A DNA stretch of 33,520 nucleotides, taken from Candidatus Avilachnospira avicola. GTDB taxonomy: Bacteria > Bacillota > Clostridia > Lachnospirales > Lachnospiraceae. Of the stretch, positions 16,677 through 25,531 are shown in pieces. Position numbers and translations under genes: made by a program. The stretch covers positions 1 to 33,520 of the forward strand of contig DVNQ01000079.1 in the NCBI GenBank assembly GCA_018714245.1, given 5' to 3'. The notes under the pieces were generated by a model, which worked only from the letters and a program-made list of their open reading frames with translations, ran no database searches and was not told the origin of the DNA. Position 1 is the stretch's first letter; the number at the start of each line of letters is the position of its first letter.

Positions 16677-18565
16677 TCAGACTACTGAGCAAAGATACCA
16701 TCGATAAGATCGCGGCAGGAGAGGTAATCGACCGGCCTGAAAGCGTTGCCCGGGAGCTTCTGGACAATGCCATCGACAGCGGGGCGGACCGGATAAGCCT
16801 GGAGATAAGGAAGGGCGGAACTGAACTTATCAGGGTCACTGATAACGGATGCGGGATAGACGCTTCGGATCTTGAGACCGCCTTCCTTAGGCATGCCACT
16901 TCAAAGCTCAGGGATGCTTCTGATCTTGAGCACATCCGCAGCTTGGGATTTCGCGGAGAGGCTCTGGCATCCATATGTGCGGTCTCAAAGACGGAGATAA
17001 TCACAAAGACAAAGGGGTCTCTTACCGGATCCAGATATGAGATAAACGGCGGGACTTCCGGGGAGATCACTGAGGTGGGGGCTCCCGATGGAACTACTGT
17101 CATCGTGAGGGATCTCTTTTATAATGTGCCTGCAAGAAGGGCCTTCCTCAGGTCAGCTGCAACAGAGGCTGCATACATAACTGATACTGCGGAAAAGGCC
17201 GCGCTTTCCCATCCGGAGATCGCCATCACCCTGATCTCAGACGGCAGGGTGCTTATCAATACCCTTGGAGGGGGAAGGCTTTCCGAGGCCATATATATGA
17301 TTTATGGAAAGGAAGTGACCGAGCAGCTGATAAAGGTCGACAGATCCTTTCCCGATGCAGGCATAAGCATATCCGGATATATCGGGAAGCCGGTCATAGC
17401 AAGGGCCAGGAGAGACCTGGAGATCTGCTTCGTAAACCGGCGCTATATAAGATCCGAGATCATCAGAAGGGCCATTGAGGACGGCTATGAAGGATATATG
17501 ATGCAGCACAGGTTTCCATTTACCGTGCTGAGTCTTGATATGGTGCCTGAAAAACTGGATGTAAATGTACATCCAAAGAAGATGGAAGTCAGGTTTTCAG
17601 ATGATGCTTCCGTTTATGATGCGGTCTTCAGGACGGTAAGGGAAGGCCTGAGGGAAAAAGAGCTTATAGTGGAAGCCAAGGCTCCTGCTGAAAAAGATCC
17701 GATGCCCTCCGAAAGCCATGGACAGCCTGAAGCCATTTTTTCCGAAACGGAAGATAATGGGGATGAAGCCGAAGAAAGCAGATCCGAGGACAGGCTCCCC
17801 GGACATGTGGAACCCTTTGAAGAGACAGCCTTCAAGGAGTATAAGGAAGCCTTAAATAAAAAGCTTAACTATGAAGTGAGAGAGGAACGTCCGCTTTTTG
17901 GAGGGAAGGATCCTTCACCGGAGGATACGGTATCCCCCGAGGGACAGCAGAAGCTTCCGCCTTCATTTTTCCTCTCTGATAAGGCGGTCCCTTATTTCAG
18001 GATGATAGGACAGATATTCGGGACCTACTGGATCATAGAATATGAGGATTCCATGTATCTCATAGACCAGCATGCGGCCCATGAAAAGGTCAATTATGAG
18101 AGGCTGCTCAGGAGGCTCAGGGAAAAGGATATAAGCTCCCAGTACATATATCCTCCGATCATGCTGAATCTTGGAGTAAATGAGGCCCGTCTTGTGGGTG
18201 AACATCTGGAGGATTTTACTGCTCTTGGCTTTGAACTTGAGCATGCAGGAGACCGGGACTATATAGTGAGGGCGGTACCCTCGGATCTCCCGGAGCTTTC
18301 CAGGAAGGATCTCCTCATGGAGATGATCGATTCCCTTTCTGAAGAAAATGGACGGGCATCCTCGGAGAGTCTTAAGGACAAGCTTGCTTCCATGTCCTGC
18401 AAGGCTGCTGTAAAGGGAAACAGCTATCTTTCCGAGCCCGAGATGAAAAAGCTCATAGAAGAGCTGCTTACACTGGATAACCCCTATAACTGTCCTCATG
18501 GCAGACCCACCATAGTCAGATGGAGCCGCTATGAGCTTGATAAGATGTTCAGGCGGATAGTATGA
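16673..18565 (+). CDS. mutL: DNA mismatch repair protein MutL (TTG start)
   Basis: LSKDTIDKIAAGEVIDRPESVARELLDNAIDSGA; GFRGEALASI; C-terminal endonuclease motif DQHAAHEKVNYE and CPHGRPT; TTG preceded by GGAGGTGAGAAGG. Confidence 0.96.
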   Translation: MIRLLSKDTIDKIAAGEVIDRPESVARELLDNAIDSGADRISLEIRKGGTELIRVTDNGCGIDASDLETAFLRHATSKLRDASDLEHIRSLGFRGEALASICAVSKTEIITKTKGSLTGSRYEINGGTSGEITEVGAPDGTTVIVRDLFYNVPARRAFLRSAATEAAYITDTAEKAALSHPEIAITLISDGRVLINTLGGGRLSEAIYMIYGKEVTEQLIKVDRSFPDAGISISGYIGKPVIARARRDLEICFVNRRYIRSEIIRRAIEDGYEGYMMQHRFPFTVLSLDMVPEKLDVNVHPKKMEVRFSDDASVYDAVFRTVREGLREKELIVEAKAPAEKDPMPSESHGQPEAIFSETEDNGDEAEESRSEDRLPGHVEPFEETAFKEYKEALNKKLNYEVREERPLFGGKDPSPEDTVSPEGQQKLPPSFFLSDKAVPYFRMIGQIFGTYWIIEYEDSMYLIDQHAAHEKVNYERLLRRLREKDISSQYIYPPIMLNLGVNEARLVGEHLEDFTALGFELEHAGDRDYIVRAVPSDLPELSRKDLLMEMIDSLSEENGRASSESLKDKLASMSCKAAVKGNSYLSEPEMKKLIEELLTLDNPYNCPHGRPTIVRWSRYELDKMFRRIV

Positions 18566-19542
18566 TGTACTACTGGCAGGAAGGAAAATCGGATAAACCA
18601 CCCCTGATAATCATAGCAGGGCCAACGGGCGTAGGGAAGACCAGTGCATCGGTAAGGCTTGCAAAGGAGATAGACGGGGAGATAGTGTCTGCGGACAGTA
18701 TGCAGGTATACAGACATATGGATATCGGCACTGCCAAGGTGAGGCCGGAGGAGATGGAAGGAGTGCCCCATCATCTTATTGACGTGCTGGAGCCTTCAGA
18801 AAATTATGATGTCACCAGGTTCAAGGAGATGGCAAAGGATGCTGTTTCGGGGATCCTTGGAAGAGGAAGGATCCCGATTATCTGCGGAGGCACCGGCTTT
18901 TATATCCAGGCACTTCTGTATGACATCGACTTCACTGAAGAAGGCTGCGCTGATGCTTCAGAGGAGATACGGAAAAGATATACTGAAGAGGCTGAGGAAA
19001 AGGGAAGGGCAGCTGTCCACGAAAGGCTCAGGCTTATTGATCCCCTATCATATGAAAGGATACCTGCAAATAACCTTAAGAGGGTTATAAGGGCCCTGGA
19101 ATTTTATGAGCTTCACGGGGAACCCATATCCGCCCACAATGACAGGGAAAAAGAAAAATGGAAAAACAGCCCCTATGACTACAGATTTTTTGCCCTTACC
19201 GATGACCGGGAAAAGCTTTATCTCAGGATCAATAAGAGGGTGGATCGGATGATGGAGGACGGACTCCTTTCGGAGGTGGAGAGCTTAAAGCGTATGCATA
19301 TCCCCAGGACAGCCACCTCCATGCAGGCCATAGGCTACAGAGAGATACTGAGATATCTGGACGGAGATATGAGTCTTTCTGAAGCTGTGGAAGAGATAAA
19401 AAAGAACTCAAGACATTATGCCAAACGCCAGCTTACGTGGCTTCGGCGTGAACATGAGGTCATAGAGATAAATATTTCTGAGACTGGAGACATTTTGGAT
19501 GGATTTAAAAAGCACTTATTTAGCAATGGGCATATCGCCTGA
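18562..19542 (+). CDS. miaA: tRNA dimethylallyltransferase MiaA
   Basis: IAGPTGVGKTSASVRLAKEIDGEIVSADSMQVYRHMDIGTAKV; GGTGFYIQALLYDID; overlaps the mutL stop by 4 nt. Confidence 0.96.
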   Translation: MMYYWQEGKSDKPPLIIIAGPTGVGKTSASVRLAKEIDGEIVSADSMQVYRHMDIGTAKVRPEEMEGVPHHLIDVLEPSENYDVTRFKEMAKDAVSGILGRGRIPIICGGTGFYIQALLYDIDFTEEGCADASEEIRKRYTEEAEEKGRAAVHERLRLIDPLSYERIPANNLKRVIRALEFYELHGEPISAHNDREKEKWKNSPYDYRFFALTDDREKLYLRINKRVDRMMEDGLLSEVESLKRMHIPRTATSMQAIGYREILRYLDGDMSLSEAVEEIKKNSRHYAKRQLTWLRREHEVIEINISETGDILDGFKKHLFSNGHIA

Positions 19543-20791
19543 GGTCTATGACTACTGCCTTGAAAAGGAAAAACTCCTTTCGGGCCGTTTTTCAGAGATA
19601 GACAGGATATTTGAATTTAATCAGCTCAAGGTCCTGAAGGCCATGCAGGACTGCAAGGTGTCGGAGGCCTGTCTGGTCGAGACCACGGGCTACGGATATA
19701 ATGACATAGGCAGGGACAGACTTGAAGAGGTTTATGCCAGGATCTTCAGGACCGAGGATGCTCTGGTTCGCTCACAGATAGTATGCGGGACCCATGCCCT
19801 GACTGTGGCACTTTTTGGAAATACCAGGCCGGGAGATGAGATATTTTCTCCGGTGGGACTTCCCTATGACACGCTTCTTGAGGTACTTGGAGTAAACGAG
19901 GCCCAGGGGTCACTGAAGGAGTATGGAGTCAGCTTTGCCTATTGTGACATAAAGGAGGATGGAAGCTTTGACTGGGAGGCTATAAGAAAGGGCATAAATG
20001 AAAGGACGGCACTGGTGACCATACAGAGGAGCCGGGGCTATTCCCAGAGGCATACCCTGTCCATCGGAGAGATAAAGGAGCTCATTGCCTTTATCAGATC
20101 GGTAAAGCCTGAGATCACGATCATGGTGGATAACTGCTACGGCGAATTTATAGAGGACATGGAGCCCTCTGAGGTCGGAGCGGATATGGTAGTCGGCTCC
20201 CTCATCAAGAATCCCGGAGGCGGCATAGCTCCTGTGGGAGGATATGTGGCAGGAACTTCGAGATGCGTAAAGAATGCTGCGGCAAGGCTTACTGCCCCCG
20301 GGCTTTATAAAGAACTGGGCCCCTCCCTCGGAAACAACAGGCTCCTTTATCAGGGACTTTTCATGGCCCCCTCAGTTGCAGCTTCGGCGGAAAAGGGTGC
20401 AATACTTCTGTCAGCAGTCTATGAGGGAGCAGGTTTTTCCTGTACCCCCGGGCCCTTTGACCAGAGGGATGACATTATAGAGGCCGTGACTTTCCATGAT
20501 CCCAAATATGTGATCTCCTTCTGCAGGGGAGTGCAGCGCGCAGCTTCCGTGGATTCATTTATCAGACCTGAGCCTACTCCGACTCCGGGCTATGAACATG
20601 ACATAATCATGGCAGCGGGATGCTTCATATCAGGCTCTTCCATAGAGCTTTCCGCCGACGGGCCTCTCCGTGAGCCCTATACGGTTTATTTCCAGGGAGG
20701 GCTGACTTATTTCCATTCCAAATTCGGAGTGATGATGAGCCTTCAGCAGCTGATTGATGACGGCCTTTTTGATATCAGAAAGCTCAGCTGA
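19499..20791 (+). CDS. PLP-dependent methionine gamma-lyase-like / 'aluminium resistance' family protein
   Basis: VRSQIVCGTHALTVALFGNTRPGDEIFSPVG, MVDNCYGEFIEDMEPSEVGADMVVGSLIKNPGGGIAPVGGYVAG; typical position after miaA; SD GGAGA 8 nt upstream. Confidence 0.88.
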   Translation: MDLKSTYLAMGISPEVYDYCLEKEKLLSGRFSEIDRIFEFNQLKVLKAMQDCKVSEACLVETTGYGYNDIGRDRLEEVYARIFRTEDALVRSQIVCGTHALTVALFGNTRPGDEIFSPVGLPYDTLLEVLGVNEAQGSLKEYGVSFAYCDIKEDGSFDWEAIRKGINERTALVTIQRSRGYSQRHTLSIGEIKELIAFIRSVKPEITIMVDNCYGEFIEDMEPSEVGADMVVGSLIKNPGGGIAPVGGYVAGTSRCVKNAAARLTAPGLYKELGPSLGNNRLLYQGLFMAPSVAASAEKGAILLSAVYEGAGFSCTPGPFDQRDDIIEAVTFHDPKYVISFCRGVQRAASVDSFIRPEPTPTPGYEHDIIMAAGCFISGSSIELSADGPLREPYTVYFQGGLTYFHSKFGVMMSLQQLIDDGLFDIRKLS

Positions 20792-20846
20792 GTTTTTCCT
20801 GATCAGGGGATTATTGAGCGAAATGCTTAAAATTTAACAAAACAAA

Positions 20847-20875
20847 TTGAAGATGCCGGACAATAGTATTACAAT
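20847..20875 (+). promoter_or_regulatory. Sigma-70 promoter for the cyuA-like gene (TTGAAG-N17-TACAAT)
   Basis: Near-consensus hexamers with ideal 17-nt spacer in the intergenic region. Confidence 0.7.
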
Positions 20876-20889
20876 ATGTTTGGATGAGG

Positions 20890-20910
20890 CATGTGCGGCC
20901 GAAGCACATG
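20890..20910 (+). promoter_or_regulatory. 5' leader hairpin CATGTGC-GGCCGAA-GCACATG
   Basis: Perfect 7-bp inverted repeat downstream of the predicted promoter and upstream of SD AAGGAG. Confidence 0.5.
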
Positions 20911-20939
20911 AATATATATATCTAAGGAGATGGTAAGTT

Positions 20940-22232
20940 ATGGAAAAAACATTATATGATAACTATGTCAATATCTTAAAGCATGAGCTGATACCCGCCC
21001 TGGGCTGTACGGAGCCCATTGCCATTGCTTATGCTTCCGCAAAGGCCCGTCAGGTGCTCGGCAACATGCCTGACAGGATCGAGATGAACCTTAGCGGAAA
21101 TATCATTAAGAATGTCAAGGGCGTTACCGTACCTAATTCAGGCGGACTCAAGGGTATGGAAGTAGCAGCAGTGCTCGGCGCTGTCGGAGGAAATGCTGAC
21201 GTGGCGCTGGAGGTCCTTGAAAGCGTAAAGCCTGAGGATATTGAACTTACAAAGAAACTCGTGGCTGAAGGTATTTGCAGCTGTGAGCTGGCAGAAGGCG
21301 TGGCCAACCTTTATGTTGAAGCCAAGGCAATAAAGGGTGAGCACTATGCCAAAGTAACGATAGTGGATCATCACACCAACATCACGAAGATCGAAAAGGA
21401 CGGAGAGATGCTGGTAGACCGTAAGTCAGAGGATGAAAATGCCGATGCGGGCATAGACCGTTCAAAGCTTACGTTAAAGGATATCATCGATTTTGCAAAT
21501 GAAGTAAAGATCGATGACGTAAGGGAAGTCCTTTCAAGGCAGCTTACCATGAACAGGGCGATATCCCAGGAAGGTCTGGATAATCCCTGGGGAGCACAGG
21601 TCGGAAAGACCCTGCTTTCTTCCAGAGGAAATGATGTTGTGACCAGAGCCTGTGCCAGGGCTGCAGCAGGAAGCGATGCCCGCATGAGCGGATGCTCCCT
21701 GCCCGTAGTTATAAATTCCGGATCCGGTAATCAGGGCATAACAGTCAGCATGCCGGTTCTCACCTATGCTGAGGAGTGGAATATCTCTGAGGACAAGCTT
21801 TACCGTGCACTTTGTGTCAGCAACCTGGTATCCGTACACATCAAATACTATATCGGAAGCCTTTCGGCTTTCTGCGGAGCGGTAAGCGCAGGCTGCGGTT
21901 CAGGAGCTGCCATAGCATACATGTACGGAGCAAGCTATGACCAGATCGGTCAGACCATCATCAATACCCTCGGCAATGTGGGAGGCATCGTATGCGACGG
22001 AGCCAAGTCCTCCTGCGGCGCAAAGATAGCTTCTGCTGTAAATGCTGCCATACTCGGATTCCAGATGGCCATAGAAGGCAAGGGCTTCAGAGACGGGGAA
22101 GGCATAGTCCTTTCTGACGTTGAGGAGACCATCAGGAGCATGGGCCATGTGGGCAGAGTAGGAATGGCAGGAACTGACATAGATATCCTCAATATCATGA
22201 TCGGAAAGACCGACGTAAATGCAGGATGCTGA
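20940..22232 (+). CDS. cyuA: L-cysteine desulfidase CyuA-like (UPF0597; serine dehydratase alpha-like)
   Basis: HELIPALGCTEPIAIAYASAKAR; INSGSGNQGI; GCGSGAAIAYMYG; GIVCDGAKSSCGAKIASAVNAA. Confidence 0.88.
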   Translation: MEKTLYDNYVNILKHELIPALGCTEPIAIAYASAKARQVLGNMPDRIEMNLSGNIIKNVKGVTVPNSGGLKGMEVAAVLGAVGGNADVALEVLESVKPEDIELTKKLVAEGICSCELAEGVANLYVEAKAIKGEHYAKVTIVDHHTNITKIEKDGEMLVDRKSEDENADAGIDRSKLTLKDIIDFANEVKIDDVREVLSRQLTMNRAISQEGLDNPWGAQVGKTLLSSRGNDVVTRACARAAAGSDARMSGCSLPVVINSGSGNQGITVSMPVLTYAEEWNISEDKLYRALCVSNLVSVHIKYYIGSLSAFCGAVSAGCGSGAAIAYMYGASYDQIGQTIINTLGNVGGIVCDGAKSSCGAKIASAVNAAILGFQMAIEGKGFRDGEGIVLSDVEETIRSMGHVGRVGMAGTDIDILNIMIGKTDVNAGC

Positions 22233-22288
22233 TAAGCGCCTCTCTTGGTCGGCTTTAAGATCCCCCTTTGGAGATAAAAGGCTGATAT

Positions 22289-23122
22289 ATGAATATGATA
22301 CCTGAATGCAGATTAAATAACGGAGTTGATATCCCGATCCTGGGGCTGGGGCTTTATAAAACCACCGGCCCCGGGGAGATGCACATCGCGGTGACCGAGG
22401 CCCTGAAGGCCGGTTACCGCCTTTTTGATACTGCTGAATTATATGAAAATGAAGCTCTCCTGGGAGCAGAGCTTGAGGCCTTCGGGATCCCCAGGTCTGA
22501 GCTTTTCATAACCAGCAAGCTGATAATGGATTCCATGAGCCATGACAAAGCCATAAAGGCTTTTGAACAGAGCCTCAGGGATCTGAGGACTGATTACCTG
22601 GATCTTTTCCTTATCCACTGGCCCGGGCAGCAGAAGGAAAGGCTCCTTGATACCTGGAAGGCCCTTGAAGAGCTGTATCTTGCCGGAAAGGTCAGGGCCA
22701 TCGGCATGTCGAACTTTCTGATCAGGCATATGGACTGGATACTGGAAAGCTGCAGTGTGCCTCCGGTGCTTAACCAGAAAGAACATAATCCTCTGTTTTC
22801 CGAACCTGAGCTTTATGAGTTCTGCAGGAAAAATGACATTAAGGTACAATCCTGGTCTCCCCTTATGAGGGGCGCTCTTTCTGATCCCCTGATAACCGGG
22901 CTTTCTGAAAAGTATGGAAAGACTCCTGCACAGATAGTGCTCAGATGGCATATAGATGAGGGATTTTTGGCGGTACCGAAATCTGTCCATGGAGACCGTA
23001 TAAGGGAAAATGCCGACATCTTTGATTTTTCCCTTGAAAAAGAGGATCTTCTGGCCATTGACGGGATGAATAAGAGAAAGAGCTCGTCACTGACAAGGGA
23101 TCCCGAGACCTATGACTTCTGA
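22289..23122 (+). CDS. Aldo/keto reductase
   Basis: LGLGLYKT, YRLFDTAELYENEALLG, LIHWPGQ, GMSNF, VLRWHIDEGFLAVPKSVHGDRIREN. Confidence 0.93.
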   Translation: MNMIPECRLNNGVDIPILGLGLYKTTGPGEMHIAVTEALKAGYRLFDTAELYENEALLGAELEAFGIPRSELFITSKLIMDSMSHDKAIKAFEQSLRDLRTDYLDLFLIHWPGQQKERLLDTWKALEELYLAGKVRAIGMSNFLIRHMDWILESCSVPPVLNQKEHNPLFSEPELYEFCRKNDIKVQSWSPLMRGALSDPLITGLSEKYGKTPAQIVLRWHIDEGFLAVPKSVHGDRIRENADIFDFSLEKEDLLAIDGMNKRKSSSLTRDPETYDF

Positions 23123-23147
23123 TCCCGGACATCATTAAGGAGGATTT

Positions 23148-23705
23148 ATGAGAAACAATGACCTTCTGATAGTCATTGACATGCAGAATGTATATAAGGA
23201 AGGAGAGGCCTGGGGATGCTGCAATACCAAAGCAGCCTCGGAAGCAATCAGAAGGCTTCTTGATGCGGATGTCTGCGGAGCAGCGGTATTTACCAGATTT
23301 GATGCGCCCAGGGATCCCAGAGGATCCTGGAAGGCCTACAATGAAGGAAATGCTGAGATAAATGCGGATAAATGGGCCAATGAGATGATGGAGGAATTTG
23401 AGCCTTTCCTCAGAGCCTATCCGGTTTTCGGAAAGAGCACCTATTCATCCTTTGAGATACCGGAGCTTTGCGCCATGGCTGAAAAAGCAGATCATGTGGT
23501 CCTTACGGGAGTGGTTGCAGAGTGCTGCGTACTTGCCACTGCGCTCTCAGCCATAGACAAGGGATACCCTGTCATCTATCTTTGGGACGCGGTCTCAGGC
23601 CTCAGCCCTGAGACGGAAAAGGAGGCAAGGAACATAGTTTCCTATCTTTCTCCGCTGCAGACCGAGGTCATGACGGTGGAGGAGTATCTTAAGTCTCAGA
23701 AATAA
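23148..23705 (+). CDS. Isochorismatase-family cysteine hydrolase
   Basis: LLIVIDMQN (catalytic Asp), VFGKSTYSSF (Lys), VVLTGVVAECCVLATALSA (Cys); SD AAGGAGG. Confidence 0.9.
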   Translation: MRNNDLLIVIDMQNVYKEGEAWGCCNTKAASEAIRRLLDADVCGAAVFTRFDAPRDPRGSWKAYNEGNAEINADKWANEMMEEFEPFLRAYPVFGKSTYSSFEIPELCAMAEKADHVVLTGVVAECCVLATALSAIDKGYPVIYLWDAVSGLSPETEKEARNIVSYLSPLQTEVMTVEEYLKSQK

Positions 23706-23732
23706 GCAGAATATATTAAGGAGAATAAGAGA

Positions 23733-24266
23733 ATGATAATTGTTTTGGCAGCGGTTTTGATCGCGGCTGTCGCGGCCATCTGGGCGATATCTACGGTAAA
23801 TGGATTCAAGCGTCTTGAGATAAAGGTGGATGAGGCTCTTTCAGGCATAGAGGTAGCGCTGGAAAAAAGATATGACATGCTGACTAAGCTTATTGATACC
23901 GCAAAAGGCTATATGAAGCATGAGACAGAGACCTTTACAGACGTTATAGAGCTTCGCAATGGCATGTCAGTAAAGGACCTGAGTGCCAGAGACAGGGAGA
24001 TGTCCGAACTTTCAGGCAGGCTTTTTGCAGTTGCTGAAAATTATCCTGAGCTCAGATCCTCCGAGGTATTCAAGGAGCTTAGTGAGGGCATCAGGGATGC
24101 GGAAGAGCATCTTCAGGCTGCAAGAAGGGTATATAACTCAAATGTCCGGGAATATAATACGGCCATAGCCATGTTTCCTGCAAAGCTTCTTGCTGACGGA
24201 AGGGCCCCTAAGGATTTTTATGAGGCAGAGGAGATAAAGCGCCAGGATGTCAGCATTGACTTTTGA
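23733..24266 (+). CDS. LemA family protein
   Basis: N-terminal TM, then NGFKRLEIKVDEALSGIEVALEKRYDMLTKLIDTAKGYMKHE ... YNSNVREYNTAIAMFPAKLLA, the LemA signature. Confidence 0.92.
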   Translation: MIIVLAAVLIAAVAAIWAISTVNGFKRLEIKVDEALSGIEVALEKRYDMLTKLIDTAKGYMKHETETFTDVIELRNGMSVKDLSARDREMSELSGRLFAVAENYPELRSSEVFKELSEGIRDAEEHLQAARRVYNSNVREYNTAIAMFPAKLLADGRAPKDFYEAEEIKRQDVSIDF

Positions 24267-24274
24267 CATAGCAT

Positions 24275-25105
24275 ATGGATGAAAGAGATCTTAACGAGAT
24301 CATAGCAAAGGAAAATAAGAACAAACTCATGGCTCTTGGCATTGCAGCCCTGGGCCTTGTTTTCATGCTGTTTCACCCGATACTTGGCATACCTTTCATT
24401 ATAGCTGGGGCAGTGCTTTTTTTCCTGAGTCAGAGCAGGCTCAGTAAAATAGTCGGAAGGACAGTGGCCCTGAAGGTACTTTCCCGTCATATAGAGGATC
24501 TCAGTTTTGACCAGGAGGGCGGCTTTTCGGATGAGCTGATAGATTCAGTTTATATGGGCTTTCCTGCTTACGATTCAATAAAATGCGGAGACCATATCAA
24601 GGGACGGTATAAGGGCCGGGATCTGGAGCTTTGTGACCTTGAGCTCACTGAGACCAGGGTGGTAAAGAGCGGAAAGACCACAAGGACTGAGCATGTTACC
24701 GTGTTTCAGGGGCCCTACGTCTGCATAACATATGACAAGGAGATAAATGATCCGGTCACCGTGACGGAAAACGGCAGCTTTTTCAACAGAGACAATCTGG
24801 TAAAGACAGAAAGCGAGGAATTCAACCGCCGCTTTAAGATATACTGCAGCAGCGAACATGATGCCTTCTACATAATCACTCCTCATATGATGGAGCGGAT
24901 AGAGGAGATATATGAAAGGGCTGAGCATGAGATATTTCTCAATTTCTGTAATGACGGACATATCTATATGGCAGTAGATAACAGACATGATTCCTTTGAG
25001 CTTTCACTCATGGACAAGGAGGCAGGCTCAATAGAAGACAGATTTGAAAAGGAGCTTCAGTATCTGCTTTCTCTTATTGACGAGCTTTCGGAAGGCTTCA
25101 GATGA
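24275..25105 (+). CDS. DUF3137-like membrane protein, LemA partner
   Basis: N-terminal pair of TMs (ALGIAALGLVFMLFHPILGIPFIIAGAVLFFL) followed by soluble domain with FQGPYVCITYDK and YITPHMMERI; adjacent to lemA. Confidence 0.75.
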   Translation: MDERDLNEIIAKENKNKLMALGIAALGLVFMLFHPILGIPFIIAGAVLFFLSQSRLSKIVGRTVALKVLSRHIEDLSFDQEGGFSDELIDSVYMGFPAYDSIKCGDHIKGRYKGRDLELCDLELTETRVVKSGKTTRTEHVTVFQGPYVCITYDKEINDPVTVTENGSFFNRDNLVKTESEEFNRRFKIYCSSEHDAFYIITPHMMERIEEIYERAEHEIFLNFCNDGHIYMAVDNRHDSFELSLMDKEAGSIEDRFEKELQYLLSLIDELSEGFR

Positions 25106-25133
25106 GGGCTGTAGATATAGGATAAATGGACAT

Positions 25134-25162
25134 AAAAAAACAGCCTCCCTATGTGGAGGCTG
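25134..25162 (-). terminator. Intrinsic terminator for rpmB (possibly bidirectional with the LemA operon)
   Basis: Minus strand: CAGCCTCC-ACATAG-GGAGGCTG followed by TTTTTTT. Confidence 0.85.
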
Positions 25163-25175
25163 ATCTTTTATAAGC

Positions 25176-25376
25176 TTAAGCAGTCTTGATGGCCGCTCTC
25201 TGTACTTTTCCTGACCTTAAGCAAGAGGTACATACATATACTCTCTTATTACCTGCTTCAGTCTGAATGTTGACCTTCTTGACATTGGGCTTAAAGATCT
25301 TGTTGGATCTTCTGTGGGAATGGCTCACTTTATTTCCGAAAAGGACTGACTTTCCACAAACTTCACACTTTGCCAC
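25176..25376 (-). CDS. rpmB: 50S ribosomal protein L28 (GTG start)
   Basis: MAKCEVCGKSVLFGNKVSHSHRRSNKIFKPNVKKVNI...VCTSCLRSGKVQRAA; GTG preceded by AAGGAGGTG. The longer ORF to 25442 is not needed. Confidence 0.95.
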   Translation of the reverse strand: MAKCEVCGKSVLFGNKVSHSHRRSNKIFKPNVKKVNIQTEAGNKRVYVCTSCLRSGKVQRAAIKTA

Positions 25377-25413
25377 GGCTTGCACCTCCTTACTTAATTT
25401 TGACGCAAATGAT

Positions 25414-25442
25414 ATATTAGCAGAAAGGATTTTAAAATGCAA
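25414..25442 (-). promoter_or_regulatory. rpmB promoter (TTGCAT-N17-TAATAT)
   Basis: Read on the minus strand; ideal 17-nt spacer. Confidence 0.65.
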
Positions 25443-25450
25443 GCTTTTTA

Positions 25451-25479
25451 TTCACTTTTATGATGATTTATGATACAAT
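25451..25479 (+). promoter_or_regulatory. Promoter of the asp23-fakA-recG unit (TTCACT-N17-TACAAT with TGA extended -10)
   Basis: TTCACTTTTATGATGATTTATGATACAAT upstream of the SD GGAGG. Confidence 0.6.
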
Positions 25480-25531
25480 GCGTAAACGCAGACATATAGT
25501 TTCTTGATACCCCAAACGGAGGTGGTAACCG

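Noticed and set aside
17656-17945. Low-complexity acidic stretch in MutL as a possible novel domain
   Set aside because: MutL normally has a variable, disordered linker between its N-terminal ATPase and C-terminal domains.
17963-18601. 212-aa minus-strand ORF opposite mutL
   Set aside because: Antisense to the conserved MutL C-terminal domain; codon-bias artefact.
20783-20810. Palindromes CTCAGCTGAG and CCTGATCAGG around a TTTTT after the PLP enzyme gene
   Set aside because: Considered as a terminator, but the palindromes leave almost no loop and only a weak stem; not convincing.
25377-25442. N-terminal extension of L28 from an ATG at 25442
   Set aside because: The GTG at 25376 with AAGGAGGTG SD gives the canonical MAKCEVCGK start; the extension would overlap the promoter -10.
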